A stretch of DNA of 64,000 bases from the NCBI GenBank assembly GCA_963693085.1, contig OY856409.1:238258558-238322557 (forward strand), read 5' to 3'. Both the position numbers and the translations under genes were made by a program. Below the pieces are notes generated by a model. The model did not search any database and had not been told where the DNA came from. It saw only the letters and a list, made by a program, of their open reading frames with translations. This DNA comes from Alisma plantago-aquatica (lineage: Eukaryota > Streptophyta > Magnoliopsida > Alismatales > Alismataceae). This document shows positions 38,052 through 50,110 of the stretch, in pieces; position 1 is the stretch's first letter, and every line of letters begins with the position of its first letter.

Positions 38052-39289
38052 CATTTATATATATGATATAATATGCAATTCATACACGTCACTGTAAAAT
38101 ATGTTTTGATCATGGATGTTAATACGGTTATGGCCAGAACCCCAGATATGTGTGTGCATGGATGTGGTTTATTCCTGTTGTTAATCGGTCTGCGTACCGA
38201 TCCCCTCTCTCCTTTTTAAATGTAAATTAATTCTCTTCTTCCTATTTCCCCTCGAATGTACCTTGGGGTTTCCCTTTACAATGTAAAGAGATAGGATAGT
38301 TTAATTTATGCATTGTCATGAGAAATTGTTCTGCACTGGACGAATAGATCATTTGGAGGACCAAGGAGGCAAGATGACAGGAGGTGAACCAATTGATTAG
38401 TGGCCCAACCGACCAAATGGATGTGACCAGACGACCATTTTAGGAACCCAATCAAGCATCCAAGAGGCGTGCCGACAAGTTCAAGCATTGAACCAATCAA
38501 CCAAGATTGGAGCAAGAATGGATCTCCATCAACATCAGGTTGCATGTGATGTGAACCTTAGGTGGTGACAATTTCTTGTGGCTCCAAGAAATTTCATTAG
38601 ACTGGCCATAACTGTCACTAGTATATTTTTTATTGCATGTTCACATTGTGGTTATAGAATGTATATGATACATACTATAGTATGTGGTGATTGGATATGT
38701 ATATGTATTTATATACAAATTCCCTCAATTAAATTATCAAAGTCTTAGATGCCTTAAAAACACGACACACATGAAAAGCTTGATCGAACAAGCGTAGATT
38801 ATGCTAAAGTGTGGTGCGTCTTCTATCTCATGGAAGTGTGATGGTAGATATGTAAGGTTATACTAAACAAGGGTGCATATTATATCGTGACAGCTTTTGG
38901 GTCAGGTTTGAATGGTAATTATCAGGGAGTTTGGGCCCAGAGGCATGCAAATGATCATGGTAAGGAGTTATGCATATCATCTATCCAAGAGTTGCATATG
39001 ATGCAATTGGCATTATTGCCTACCTTGATAATTGATTGTGAATGTTGGTGTAGGTCGGGTAACATTTGAATTGTTTTGGATCTTAGCCCACTAGAATATT
39101 GTACGTGCAATATTCCAAATTGATATTGAGGACTATCAATTTGTGCAAAATAGTGGCAGTGATAATTATTTAAAACCTAATTAATATCGTCAAATTTATC
39201 AAATCAGCACAAATCAAAATGTTTTGAAAAGTTTTAATATTATTTTGTATACAAACACAAATACAGAATAGTTGTGATTAGTCCTCAAA
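37881..39289 (+). other. P untranslated leader, no gene
   Basis: Non-coding leader between primer site and gag with a (TA)n tract at 38013-38045. 38916-39240 recurs at 41941-42270 and, on the minus strand, near 63840-63960 in M. Confidence 0.7.
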
Positions 39290-39850
39290 TAGGACAAACC
39301 AAAAGAGATTAACTTTTGAATTTGCTTTAGGACTTTGAGAAATATTCTCAATGAGCAAAAGCTCTATGTCCTTGAAAGACCAAAGCCAGAGGAACCTGCT
39401 CCAAATGCACCTAAGGCTAAATGGATGCTTAATAGAAGCATGCCAATGATGCCATAGACATTTGAATATCTAATACTATGTTGTATGAACTTCGAGTTGC
39501 ATGAACAACATGAATGCATGGACATTCTCGAGATGGTAACACATCTTAATAATCATGCAAATCGAACAAGGTATAATATGAGTGCTAACTGACAAAGGGA
39601 GTTCTAGTAGAACCCCATATGCTCAATATGATTGAACATATAAAATGACTGGGAATTCTCTTAGGTCAAAAGTTGACCATGAATATGATTATGCAAGTGT
39701 TGTATGAATCATTTAATCAATTTATCTAATGCTTGGCATGTTGATGCTAAAGCAAGGAAGAAAAATGGACAAATCTATGATGACAATCAGTGTAAGTAAG
39801 TCCTAGGGAAAAGGCAAGGCCAAGAAGTGTTTTAAGACTAAGCTAAAGTC
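39290..39850 (+). pseudogene. P copy I gag remnant
   Basis: Copia gag of the UBN2 type. A frame near 39330-39460 reads LRNILNEQKLYVLERPKPEE then APNAPKAKW, matching LRPILEKDKL ... KVYILEM in the gag of M (63640-63500). Further on MDILEMVTHLNNH (near 39515-39555) matches MDVIEMVTHLKNM in M. Several stops. It is cut by Cassandra at 39863. Confidence 0.8.
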
Positions 39851-39862
39851 CAATTATTTTGT

Positions 39863-40691
39863 TATAACACATGAATCCACTGCCCAAGGCTCTAGTAGAG
39901 TTTCAAAAATGAGGACTGGCCCAACAGACCACCACTAGCCTTAACTGCACACTTTGTCCTCACTCACTCACAAGTCGGGGTCAACTTCTTGACTGGTCAC
40001 CCATCCTAGTACTACTCCAAGTGAAGCATGCTTAACTATGGAGTTCTTTAGTGATGGGCTCCCAGAAAAGGAGATGCACCTTGGTGATATGGGTAGTCCA
40101 ATCATGCCTTATAATATCATTTTATTTGAGGCCTCAAATCCTGAGATATAACAAACTCCCCTACTTAGACTCTTGACGTCCTCATCAAGGCTCAACTATA
40201 TGGCCTCACAATATCGTCCCATTTCAGTGCATACCCAGAATGGCTCATAGACACCCAAATCCCGATCATAAAATACCATCGCAAGGTTGTTACATCACCA
40301 TGGACAGCCCTTTCCAACATACCCGAACCACACGACTTAAAGAATGGCATGCCATGTTCATCTATACCGCACCTACTGGAGGGGTTTTAGCTAAAATACC
40401 ATTTGTAACACCTGGGCCCACTGCCCAAGGCTCTAGTAGAGTTTCAGGAATGACGACTGGCCCATAGACCACTACTAGCCTTAATTGCGCACTTTGTCCT
40501 CACTCACGCGCAAGTCGGGGTCAAGTTCCCGACTGGTCACCCATCCTAGTACTACTCCAAACCGAGCACGCTTAACTATGGAGTTATTTAGTGATGGTCT
40601 CCCAAAAAAGGAGATGCACCGTGGTGATATGTGGTCTAATCATTCCTTATAAGATCATTTTATCTGAGGCCTCAAATCCTGGGATGTTACA
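39863..40691 (-). mobile_element. Cassandra TRIM, copy I
   Basis: 829 bp, no coding capacity. LTRs of 291 bp (39863-40153) and 288 bp (40404-40691), tgtaacacc...gatgttaca. The interior (40154-40403) has a purine-rich tract on the minus strand next to the left LTR (complement of ctcccctacttag) and a primer site (complement of gctaaaataccatt, decayed from gctctgatacca) next to the right one, so the element is in minus orientation. Each LTR carries 5S rRNA-like sequence, the hallmark of Cassandra. Flanks are tttgt and tctac, so the target duplication is poor. Confidence 0.92.
39995..40080 (-). promoter_or_regulatory. 5S rRNA-like Pol III control region in Cassandra LTR
   Basis: The reverse complement resembles 5S RNA from the start region through box A (agttaagc.tgc) to box C (agtagtactaggatgggtgacc). 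Further copies: 40535-40620, 43026-43111, and one split by a solo LTR (43568-43581 plus 45000-45070). It is a retrotransposon promoter, not a 5S gene: the 5S 5' portion diverges and the 3' end is replaced. Confidence 0.88.
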
Positions 40692-41912
40692 TCTACACTC
40701 AATATGTTGAGAAGGGTGAGTGTAAAAGGAATTTATCCTTTTCACTTAAAGGATAAAGTGCCACCACTGTCACTTGTCTGAACATTGGAAAAGAATTATC
40801 CTCTTCATAGAGGATATCAAGAAGAAGATAGAGATAGAGATCTCTACTTCATAACCTGAGAACAATTAAGCTATTATTGTGTAGAGAAAGAGTTGTTACC
40901 ACTACAATTAATAGTTGTCATTCAAGGGAACATGATAGAATTAGTGAATTGCTATTATGCACTTTCCATTAATGAAAAAATCACATGTCTTGTATGACAA
41001 GGACATCATGTTTCATTTTAAAAGATATAATCTTTTATGTCTGTGCCCTGTGTCTCATAAACTACACTTGATAGTTATAAAGACAAATGTGTATGCCACA
41101 TATAATGAATGACTTGATGACTCAAACAATGTATAGCTATAGCATAGTCATCTAATGCACATAAGTGAGAAATGCACTTCTAGATTCCAAAATGGTGTTG
41201 GTCTAGACTCTTTTGTTTATTGAACCAATAGAGACATGCAAGTCTTATTCATTGAGCAATATGGCAAAATCACCTCCATGAGATGTAGTGGGAGAACAAG
41301 TGTTCTATTAGGCCTAGTACATGTTGATGTACAACATACCTTTTAGAATAAATGCTAAATGTAATTACTAGTACCTCACTATATTTACTGATGTTATCAG
41401 CAGATATGGAAAATTGTATGTAATGAAATACAAGTATGCATCTCTTGAAGTGTTCGAGGAGATCGTAAATGAAGTACTTAACTAACTTAGTAAAAGTATT
41501 AAGATACTTCGACGTGATTGATGTTGAAATATTTTACACCAAGAGTTTGAGGGCCTTCTGGAGATATGTGATAGTATATCACAATGAACTCTACCTAAAC
41601 ATGATGATGTGTCATAAGGAAGGTATCACACCTTGTTAAGGTATGATTATCAATAAAACTAGCTAAAATTTCAATTTCCTTTGGGCACATGCTAAACACT
41701 AGAAGAATGTACCGTCTAAAATGGTTCAAAGACACCATATGCAATATGGTATGGGAAGTGTTCCTATATGTCTTTGATAGTGGTTAAAGATGAATGCTAA
41801 TATATGAAAGTTGTTTCTTAAAGGGGGCATTGTACACACATCACAAAAATGTTATTTTGTTAAATACTACTCTTATCCCAATCCTAAAATAAAGTTATTT
41901 GTTAATGTGGAT
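40692..41912 (+). pseudogene. P copy I pol fragment (gag end to integrase)
   Basis: Protease-integrase part of copia pol, heavily mutated. The integrase core near 41390-41660 reads YGKLYVMKYKYASLEVFEEI in one frame, then GKSIKIL and QEF..LLEICDSISQ in others, matching copia integrase (YLMKYKS ... LGKSIKALRSDRG). Copy I stops at about 41912 before reverse transcriptase, joined to a short LTR remnant at the shared bases gatg. Confidence 0.85.
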
Positions 41913-41940
41913 GACTGTCTCATGGTCCACAAATTCCATG
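41910..41940 (+). repeat. 30-bp P-family LTR remnant between internal copies I and II
   Basis: gatgactgtctcatggtcc and on matches the LTR at 24917-24950 and 50081-50111. Copy II leader sequence begins straight after it. Confidence 0.8.
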
Positions 41941-42893
41941 ACTGGTAATTCTCAAAGAGTCTGGGCCCAGAGGCATGCAAATGATCATGGCAAGGAGTTG
42001 TGCATATCATCTGTCCAAGAGTTGCATATGATGCAATTGGCATGATTGCCTGCCTTGATAATTGATTGTGAAGGCTGGTGTAGGTCGGGTAACATTTGAA
42101 TTGTTTTGGATCTTAGCCCACTAGAATATTGTACGTGCAATATTCCAAATTGATATTGAGGACTGTCAATTTGAGAAAAATAGTGGCAGTGATAATTATT
42201 TAAAAACCCAATTAATATTGTCAAATTTATCAAATCAACACAAATCAAAATGTTTTGAAACGTTTTAATATTATTTTATATACAAACACAAATATAGAAT
42301 AGTTGTGATTAGTCCTCAAATAGGACAAACCAAATGGGATTAACTTTCAAATCTACTTTAGGACTTTGAGAAATGTTCTCAATGAGGAAAATCTCTATGT
42401 CCTTGAAAGACCAAAGCCAGAGGAACCCGCTCAATATTCGCCTAAGGCTAAGTGGATGCTTAATGTAAGCATGCCAATGATGCCATAGACATTTGAATAC
42501 CTAATGCTATGTTGTATGAACTTTGAGTTGCATGAACAACATGAATGCATGGACATTCTCAAGATGGTAACACATCTTAATAATCATGTAAAGCAAACAA
42601 GGTATAATCTGAGTGCTAACTGACAAAGGGAGTTCTAATAGAACCCCATATGCTCAATATGATTGAACATATAAAATGACTGGGAATTCTCTTAGGTCAA
42701 AAGTTGACCATGAATATGATTATGCAAACATTGTATGAATCATATAGTCAGTTTATCTAATGCTTGGCATGTTGATGCTAAAGTAAGGAAGAAAAATGGA
42801 AAAATCCATGATGAAAATCAGTGGAAGTAAGTCCTAGGGCAAAGGCAAGGCCAAGAAGTGTTTTAAGGCTAAGCTAAAGTCCAATTCTTCTGT
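41941..42893 (+). pseudogene. P copy II leader and gag remnant
   Basis: Leader 41941-42300 followed by gag, parallel to 38910-39862 with only scattered differences. Gag blocks LRNVLNEENLYVLERPKPEE and MDILKMVTHLNNH are recognisable between stops. It ends at the second Cassandra insertion, at the same place as in copy I. Confidence 0.82.
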
Positions 42894-45143
42894 TGTAACA
42901 CCCAAACCCACTGCCCAAGGATCTAGTATAGTTTCAAGAATGACGACTGGCCCAACATACCACCACTAGCCTTAACTACACACTTTGTCCTCACTCACAC
43001 ACAAGTCAGGGTCAACTTCCCTACTGGTCACCCATCCTATTACTACTCCAAGCGAAGCATGCTTAACTATGGAGTTCTTTAGTGATGGGCTCCCGGAAAA
43101 GGAGATGCACCTTGGTGATATGGCTAGTCCAATCATTCCTTATAAGATCATTTTATCCGAGGCCTCATATCCTGAGATGTTACAATCTCCCCCACTTAGA
43201 CTCTTAACGTCCTCATCAAGGGTCAACTATATGGCCTCTCAATATCATCCCATTTCAGTGCATACCCAGAATGGCTCATGGACACCCAACTCCCGATCAA
43301 AAAATACCATCGCAAGGTTGTTACATCACCATGGACAACCCTTTCCAACATACCTGGACTGCACGGCTTAAAGACTGGCATGCCATGTCCGTATGTACCG
43401 CACCTACTGGAGGGGTTTTGGCTCTAATACCATTTGTAACACCTAGGCTCACTGCCCAAGGCTCAAGTAGAGTTTCAGAAATGACTACTGGCCCCACAGA
43501 CCACTATTAGCCTTAACTGCGCACTTTATCCTCACTCAAACGCAAGTCAGGGTCAAATTTCTGACTGGTTACCCATCCTAGTGAAAAAACAACTAGAGGG
43601 TGGGGGTGAATAGGGTTTTATAAATATTTTAACAATATTTCAACTCAAGCAACCACAATTGAGATAATAAGAAGGAGGCAAGGTGTTTAGAGTGGTTCCA
43701 CCCTTAGCAAAAACTAAGGGAGTCAGTCCACTACCCAATTGTTTCCAATTGGAATTTTGAAAGCATTTAAATTTTATTACCTTGCAAGGATGTTACATAA
43801 AATTACAAATACTTTCACCACCCTTTGGATAGCCTTCACCTAGAAGTAGTCCCACCAACCTCGAAGTAGCCTTCCTTGAAGTAACTTCAAGCTCCCCCTT
43901 GAAGTAGCCTTCCTCTTGAAGTAGCTTCCCATTGAGACAACCTTCTTGAAGTAGTCCAAAGTCCTCCTTCTCCACCTGAGAAGATAGCTCCCTCTCCAAT
44001 CCACAACCTCCAACCCTAGGAGTAGCAAGGAGAGTATAAAGCAAATAAGAACGAACAAGAAGGGAAAAAGGAAATTACAGTTACCATTGTAGCACAAGGC
44101 TTGATTTCATATATCAAGTGTTTTGATCTCCTAACCAATGTATATGAAAGTGTAAGTGTTGTGGGTAGGAGATACTAGCCTATAGGACATGAAGTTGGAG
44201 CAATGGAAATGAATAGAAAATGTTGGAGTTGCTCAATTTCTCACAAAAATGGATTGCCAATTGCAAGTATGTATGCTCAAGTGTTGCACAAGTGTGTTTT
44301 AGGTGTCCTAAGGCATGTCCTATTTATAGGAATGGCCTATGAGTGCTTAAGGACGTTCTAGACACTTTCTAGGGAGTTCTTAGTGCTCAACTAGCCGTTA
44401 TTTGTCCACTAATTACTTTAGCAATGACTAGTTAATTAATTCTAAAAAGTGCAGACAAAGTTCTTCTCGGTCGAGGAATTGTCGACCGAGACATCAGTCG
44501 GTCGAAGATTTTGTTGACCGAGGGATGGTCTAGAGCAAGTGTATATAACGTTCGATTCTAACTCCCAACTACCTTGTCTGCTGTGTCTAATGGCTATTTG
44601 GGTCAATTCTCAGTCGAGAAGTTTGTCGACTGACAGTGTCTCGGTCGAGAAGTTTGTCGACCAAGAATGACTCTGTTTCAATGTTTTGAACTATGTACTA
44701 AGTGTGTGTATGAGTGTGCAGTTGTGACACTATTATAGGGGATGACCTATCTAAGTGTTGTGTGTGGAATGCTTGATTTACATGATATCTAAGTACTTGT
44801 ACATTATATACTTGTACAAGTTTTTACATTTGATTACAATCAAGAAATTAAAGGATTTTGAGCATATAGATCTTCCAAAGTTGTGTCATCCACCTAGTTC
44901 CTGCAACACTCAAGTAGCATGTTAGATCCACAATAATGAAATGTTTGTCATCATCAAAACAAAGGGATTATAATAGTGTCCAATTTAGCCAACACCTAGT
45001 ACTGCTCCAAGCCGAGAACGCTTAACTATGAAGTTCTTTAGTGATGGGCTCCCAGAAAAGGAGATGCACCGTGTTGATATGTGTAGTCTAATCATTCCTT
45101 ATAAGATCATTTTATCTGAGGCCTCAAATCCTGGGATGTGGAA
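42894..45143 (-). mobile_element. Cassandra TRIM, copy II, split by a solo LTR
   Basis: LTRs 42894-43184 (291 bp) and 43435-45143 (the latter interrupted at 43582-44994). The primer site complement gctctaatacca is at 43421-43432 and the polypurine complement ctcccccacttaga at 43187-43200. It occupies the same site as copy I relative to the copia sequence, so both descend from one insertion that was later duplicated with its host. Frames such as 42985-43371 cross LTR and interior and are not genes. Confidence 0.92.
43582..44994 (-). mobile_element. Solo LTR inserted in Cassandra (SIRE/Maximus-type copia)
   Basis: 1413 bp with a perfect 5-bp duplication cctag (43577-43581 and 44995-44999). On the minus strand it begins TGTTGGCTAAATTGGACAC, soon followed by TTTTGATGATGACAAAC, and ends CCTCTAGTTGTTTTTTCA, both typical of SIRE-like copia LTRs. 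44465-44670 has four dispersed copies of a gtcgaccgag/tcggtcga motif. No internal region remains. Family name is by recall of typical ends, not comparison. Confidence 0.85.
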
Positions 45144-48100
45144 TCTAAACTCAATATGTGGAGAAGGGTGAGTGTAAAAGGAATTTGTCCTTTTTACTTA
45201 AAGGATAAAGTGCCACCACTGTCACTTGTCTAGACATTGGAAAAGAATATCCTCTTCATAGAGGATATCAAGAAGAAGATAGAGATAGAGATCTCTACTT
45301 TAGAACTTGAGAACAAATAAGCTAGTACTGTGTATAGAAAGAGTTGTTTCCACTACAATTGATAGTTTTCATTCAAGGGAACATGATAGAATTAGTGAAT
45401 TGCTATTATGCACTTGCCATTAATGAAAAAATCACATGTCTTGTATGACAAGGATATTATGTTTCATTTTAAAAGATATGATCTTTTATGGCAGTGACCT
45501 GTGTCTCAAAAACTACACTTGATAGTTACAAAAACAAATGTGTACGCCACATATAATGAATGACTTGATGACTCAAACAATGTATAGCTATAGCATAGTC
45601 ATCTAATGCACATAAGTAAGAAATGCACTTCTAGATTCCAAAATGGTGTTGGTCTAGACTCTTTTATTTATTGAACCAATAGAGACATGCAAGTCTTATT
45701 CATTGAGCAATATGACAAAATCACCTCCACGAGATGTAGTGGGAGAACAATTGTTCTATTAGGCCTAGTACATGTTGATGTACAACAGACCATTTAGAAT
45801 AAATGCTAAAGGTAATTACTAGTACCTCACTATATTTACTGATGTTATCAGCAAATATGGAAAATTGTATGTAATGAAATACAAGTATGCATCTCTGAAG
45901 TGTTTGAGGAGATCGTAAATGAAGTACGTAACTAACTTGGTAAAAATATTAAGATAATTCGATGTGATCGATGTTGAAATATTTTAAACCAAGAGTTTGA
46001 GGACCTTCTGGAGATATGTGATAGTATATCACAATGAACTCTGCCTAAACATGATGATGTGTCAGAAGGAAGGTATCACACCTTGTTTTTTTTGGTCGGA
46101 TAAAATCTTGTTGCTATATTGAAAACCAAAAACTTTGGGCACTGTACAAAGGACCCCTAAAACTAAAACAACAAATGGAAAACAAGCTCACGCAGGAGCT
46201 GCTCCATTCCCAACAAGAAGCAAAAGCCTTGAAACCAACATGCTGGTGATCAAGGAACAAAAGAAAACTACAGACCTTAGACTAAGCATAAAAGAGACAC
46301 AAACCATGAACAACTCAAGTTAAAGAAATATAGACTGATGCAAGGCCAAGTGCTCAATAGCACAAAGACCACCCACCTTATTAATGTATGATTATCAATA
46401 AAACTAGCTAAAATTCCAATTTCCTTTGGCACATGCTATACACTAGAAGAATGTACCATCCAAAATGGTTCAAAGACACCATATGCAATATGGTATGGGA
46501 AGTGTTCCTATATGTCTTTGATAGTGGTTAAAGATGAATGCCAATATAAGAAAGTTGTTTCTTAAAGGGGGCATTGTACACACATCACACAAATGTTATT
46601 TTGTTAAATACTACTCTTATCCCAATCCTAAAATAAAGTTGTTTGTTAATTTGGATGGATACATTCCTGATAAGGAACCTAGTTCTAAAGGAATCAGTGG
46701 GAGTAAAAGCAGAATTGAAAATGTTCAAGTCAAATAAGAAAAACATTGAACCTAAAAGAGGTATAGTGGGAACAATGAGAATCACAAAGTGTTGTGCAAT
46801 CTGAAGTTCCGTATGTAACAGAAAAACCTTATAGTTCTAGTGGATCATGGCTTGAGTTTAAAGGATATATGATATCTTATAACTCGGAAAGGTGATGAGT
46901 TGATCATAATGATGAGTCAAACAAACCGACTAGAAGCTATTGAGGGACTAGAGTCTGAGACGTGGCTTTATGCCATAAGATTAATGATGGACTCCATGTA
47001 CACCAACAAGGTATGACCTTGATGGATCCACTTAAAGGGGTAAAACCCATAGGGTGCATTTGGGTCTTTGAGAAAAGACAAACATGGAAGGGTAGATTGG
47101 TTGTGATGAGCTTCAAACATGTTCAATTTGTTGAACATGATGAAGTCTTTCACCAAATACCATGGTTGAATCCATTATGTCATGCTTGCAATTGCATCTT
47201 AGTAAGAGTGTGAGATATGGCATATGGATGTTAAAACCACATTCTGTAACCAGATTAATTGTATGGGATGTGTACGCAACACAACCTAATAGTTTTATAA
47301 ATCCATTAATGCAAGTAAAGTATGTAAGCTACAAAGGTCAATTTGTTGATTGTAGCAAGAATCTCATAGCTAGAATCTTCTATTAGACAAGAAAGTCAAA
47401 GTGTTTGACTTGAGTCAGAATAAAGATGAAATTTTTGACCACAAAAGATTTAGTGGGAGCATATTTATATACCACATAATGATGCACAATAACATCCTTA
47501 TCCTGCAAATGTTAACACGTGGCAAGGAAAGTACCTTCTCTATGAAGGACTTAGGAGAAACATCCTATGTGATAGGAATTGAAATCTATACAGATAGATC
47601 TGGAAAGCTTCTTGACCTAAGAATTAGAACATACACTGGCAAGATGTTGAAGGGTTCATCATGCATGATTCATGAGAGAAAACTTGTCCATGTTCCAGGG
47701 AGTTAGTCTCTCAAGAGCCTAGTGTCCTAGTTCTTATGAAGAACATGAACACATGGATTGATGTCATATGCATTTCCAATTAAATCTATCATGTATGTAC
47801 TCATCTTGTTATCTCGTATGTATTGGACATGACGAGAAGATATCTTGTAATATCATTTTTATTGGGCATGATGAGAGGATATCCAATCATCTCATATGCA
47901 TTAGACATGATGAGAGGATATATATACCTTTCTGGTAATCTTGTATGTATTGGACATGACGAGAAGGTATATGTTAGATGCCAATGAGAGTCACTAGACT
48001 ACCATAAAACAACATCTTAAGGTGCTTGTGAAATGCCAAAAAGATTAGTTCCTTGATCATGGTAATAAGGAAGAGTTGGGTGTAAAGTGATATAATGATG

Positions 48101-48554
48101 CAAGCTTCATAACTAACAAATAAATAAATCACAATCTATTTTTGTGTTTGACCTTAAAACAAGAACCGTAAGCTGGAAGGGTTCTGAGCTAATGACACTT
48201 GTTTAAATCTACAGTAAAAGTTGAGTATCTCTATGTTACGAGAACAATAGAAGATATTGTATGAAGTTCATATGGGTGAACTTATGAGCGCTTCCAACCA
48301 TTTATGACTCATTAGAAATGTTATAATAGAAATGGAGCTATATGATAGGCAAGGAATCTCAGATAGCATACTACGACACTTCCATCTCATACGAGATGTC
48401 ATACAACAAAGAGATGTGAAAATTACAAAATACCGATTAAAAGCAAATGTTGTTAAACCTACTAGAGTGCTTTCACAGTAGAAACCTGATGGACATGTTA
48501 AGATCACTCGGAATATGATTCGTGGGTGATAGGCTCTAAGTGCAAGTGGAAGTC
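45144..48554 (+). pseudogene. P copy II pol remnant
   Basis: The most complete pol of P. Integrase core near 45835-46080 (VSEGRYHTLL-like end). Reverse transcriptase N-terminal block with PLKGVKPIGCIWVFEKRQ at 46962-47213. Palm/thumb block at 47401-47706: FSMKDLGETSYVIGIEIYTD then LLDLRIRTYTGKML, matching the copia FDMKDLGEASYVIGI..RDRS...YI.KVL. RNase H to about 48500, then the purine-rich end ctaagtgcaagtggaagtc before the LTR. A LINE fragment sits at 46088-46373. The region 47817-47960 carries the RT-RNase H repeat expansion described at 53127. Stops in every domain. Confidence 0.88.
46088..46373 (-). mobile_element. 5'-truncated LINE (L1-type) 3' end
   Basis: The minus strand ends ...GCAACAAGATTTTATCCGACC followed by an A-run (8 T on the plus strand, 46086-46093), the typical 3' end of plant L1 elements. 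It is flanked by a duplication caccttgtt (46079-46087) / caccttatt (46374-46382) with one mismatch. Copies I (41627) and III (51690) have the empty site. The 62-codon plus-strand frame inside is antisense to the LINE and not a gene. Confidence 0.88.
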
Positions 48555-48635
48555 TATTGGTAAGTCTGTCCAGAGATGTTAAGATCACTCAAAATATGAT
48601 TTGTGGGTGATAGGCTCTAAGTGCAAGTGGAAATC

Positions 48636-50110
48636 TATTGGTAAGTCTGCCCAGAGAGCCAATCATGTGATGATTGGAGTGAGGCATTAGATACTTGATT
48701 TGATAAATCATAAAGGTAATTCCATCTATTATGTTTGTCTCGGTCTTGAGATGATTATACAAATGTAAGTAGATGTCTAGAGAATGATGATACTCGATGT
48801 CATATGTCTTCAAGTACATGACTTGGAGGATGAGATCATGCGAATGTTAAGAGTTCATACATTCTTATTATGTCCCTACTCGGTTATTATTGTGGAAGAA
48901 AAATAGACAACAATAATGCATAAGACTAGAGTATGTTGACTGATGATAGTGTCTCATTATTCATGATATGTGATATCAAGTCAAGCACACAAACACATGT
49001 TTGTGAACAGTGTTTCAGATAGACCCACCATGAGAGTGATACATGGAAACCATGGAATGATAGTCAGAATCATCTCTCATAGTGATAGTGGTGATTGTGG
49101 TTCTTAGACCTGAAATCACTGCACTCATCACATGTCTTTGGGTACACTTTGACATCATCAAACACAGTCCTGAAACATGGGTTGTTATAATGATGATGAT
49201 TGGGTGACTTTGACACATGGGGATAAACTGTGAGTGATAGAGATGGGATTTGTCCCTCCTACTGGAGATTGAAATCCAGGGCCCCTTGATAAGTGAGATT
49301 GAGAGTGTACAACCGTACCCATGTGATTCAATATATGATATGTGAAATCACATGCATCTCATACAATATTCTATAATTCAAGGAACATGGATTGAACGTT
49401 GAGAGGGTGATGATTCCATGCCTTGAGTTCAATTGAGATATCAGAGACAAAGGAACTATACGATCATAGTAACACTATTCATAGATTATAGGTTGAATTT
49501 GTTCTCCAACTTTCTAAATTACTTGTGTAGCAATGATGTGCAACTATGCACCACTCTTTTCTTGTGATGTCATAAGTTATTATGGACATTCACTGCCAAT
49601 GTAATTCTGGACCTATAGGGTCACACACATAGGATACACTTGAATGAAAGGAGTATACTCATGAATGATGTTAGGATTGAATGCTAAAGGTGTTTAGGTA
49701 TTCAATTAAATAATAGATCAACAGACCAGACTCAAAATCATCAAGTTCAAGTGTTGCACTGACTGATTGGAGTGTGAGGTTGATTGGAATTGATTACTAA
49801 AGTGTTTATTGGAATTGATTACTAAAGTGTTTAGGTATTCAATTCACACACCAACAACTGACTGCATTGCCAAACGGCCATCTCAAGTGTTGAGACAGGT
49901 GTCTAGGGTGCCAAATGGCCATCTCAAGTGTTGAGACAAGCATCTGGTTTGTCAGGCTGGTTGGAACGAAGTTGGTTGCCCAAACTGAGGTGAACCGAAA
50001 ACATTGATTAGAAGCAAATTGCTAATTCCATGTGCAAATAAAAAACTACATAAGCATGAGATGACCATTTTGCAGTCTGAGATGACTGTCTCATGGTCCA
50101 CAGATTGCAT
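48636..50110 (+). repeat. Truncated internal LTR between P copies II and III
   Basis: Begins tattggtaagtctgcc and aligns with the other P-family LTRs up to gactgtctcatggtccacag, where it stops; TATA, R and U5 are missing and copy III internal sequence follows. A false start of the LTR (48555-48582) precedes it. Short duplications are seen at 49786-49833 (24-bp unit) and 49871-49945. Confidence 0.9.

Noticed and set aside
39960..40080. 5S rRNA gene
   Set aside because: Only the internal control part resembles 5S RNA, and it sits in LTRs with a primer site and polypurine tract, i.e. Cassandra.
46135..46323. 62-codon open frame
   Set aside because: Antisense to the 3' untranslated end of the LINE fragment.
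47805..47970. CRISPR-like array of four repeats
   Set aside because: Plant retroelement context; the units are contiguous and in frame in reverse transcriptase-RNase H, with no spacers.
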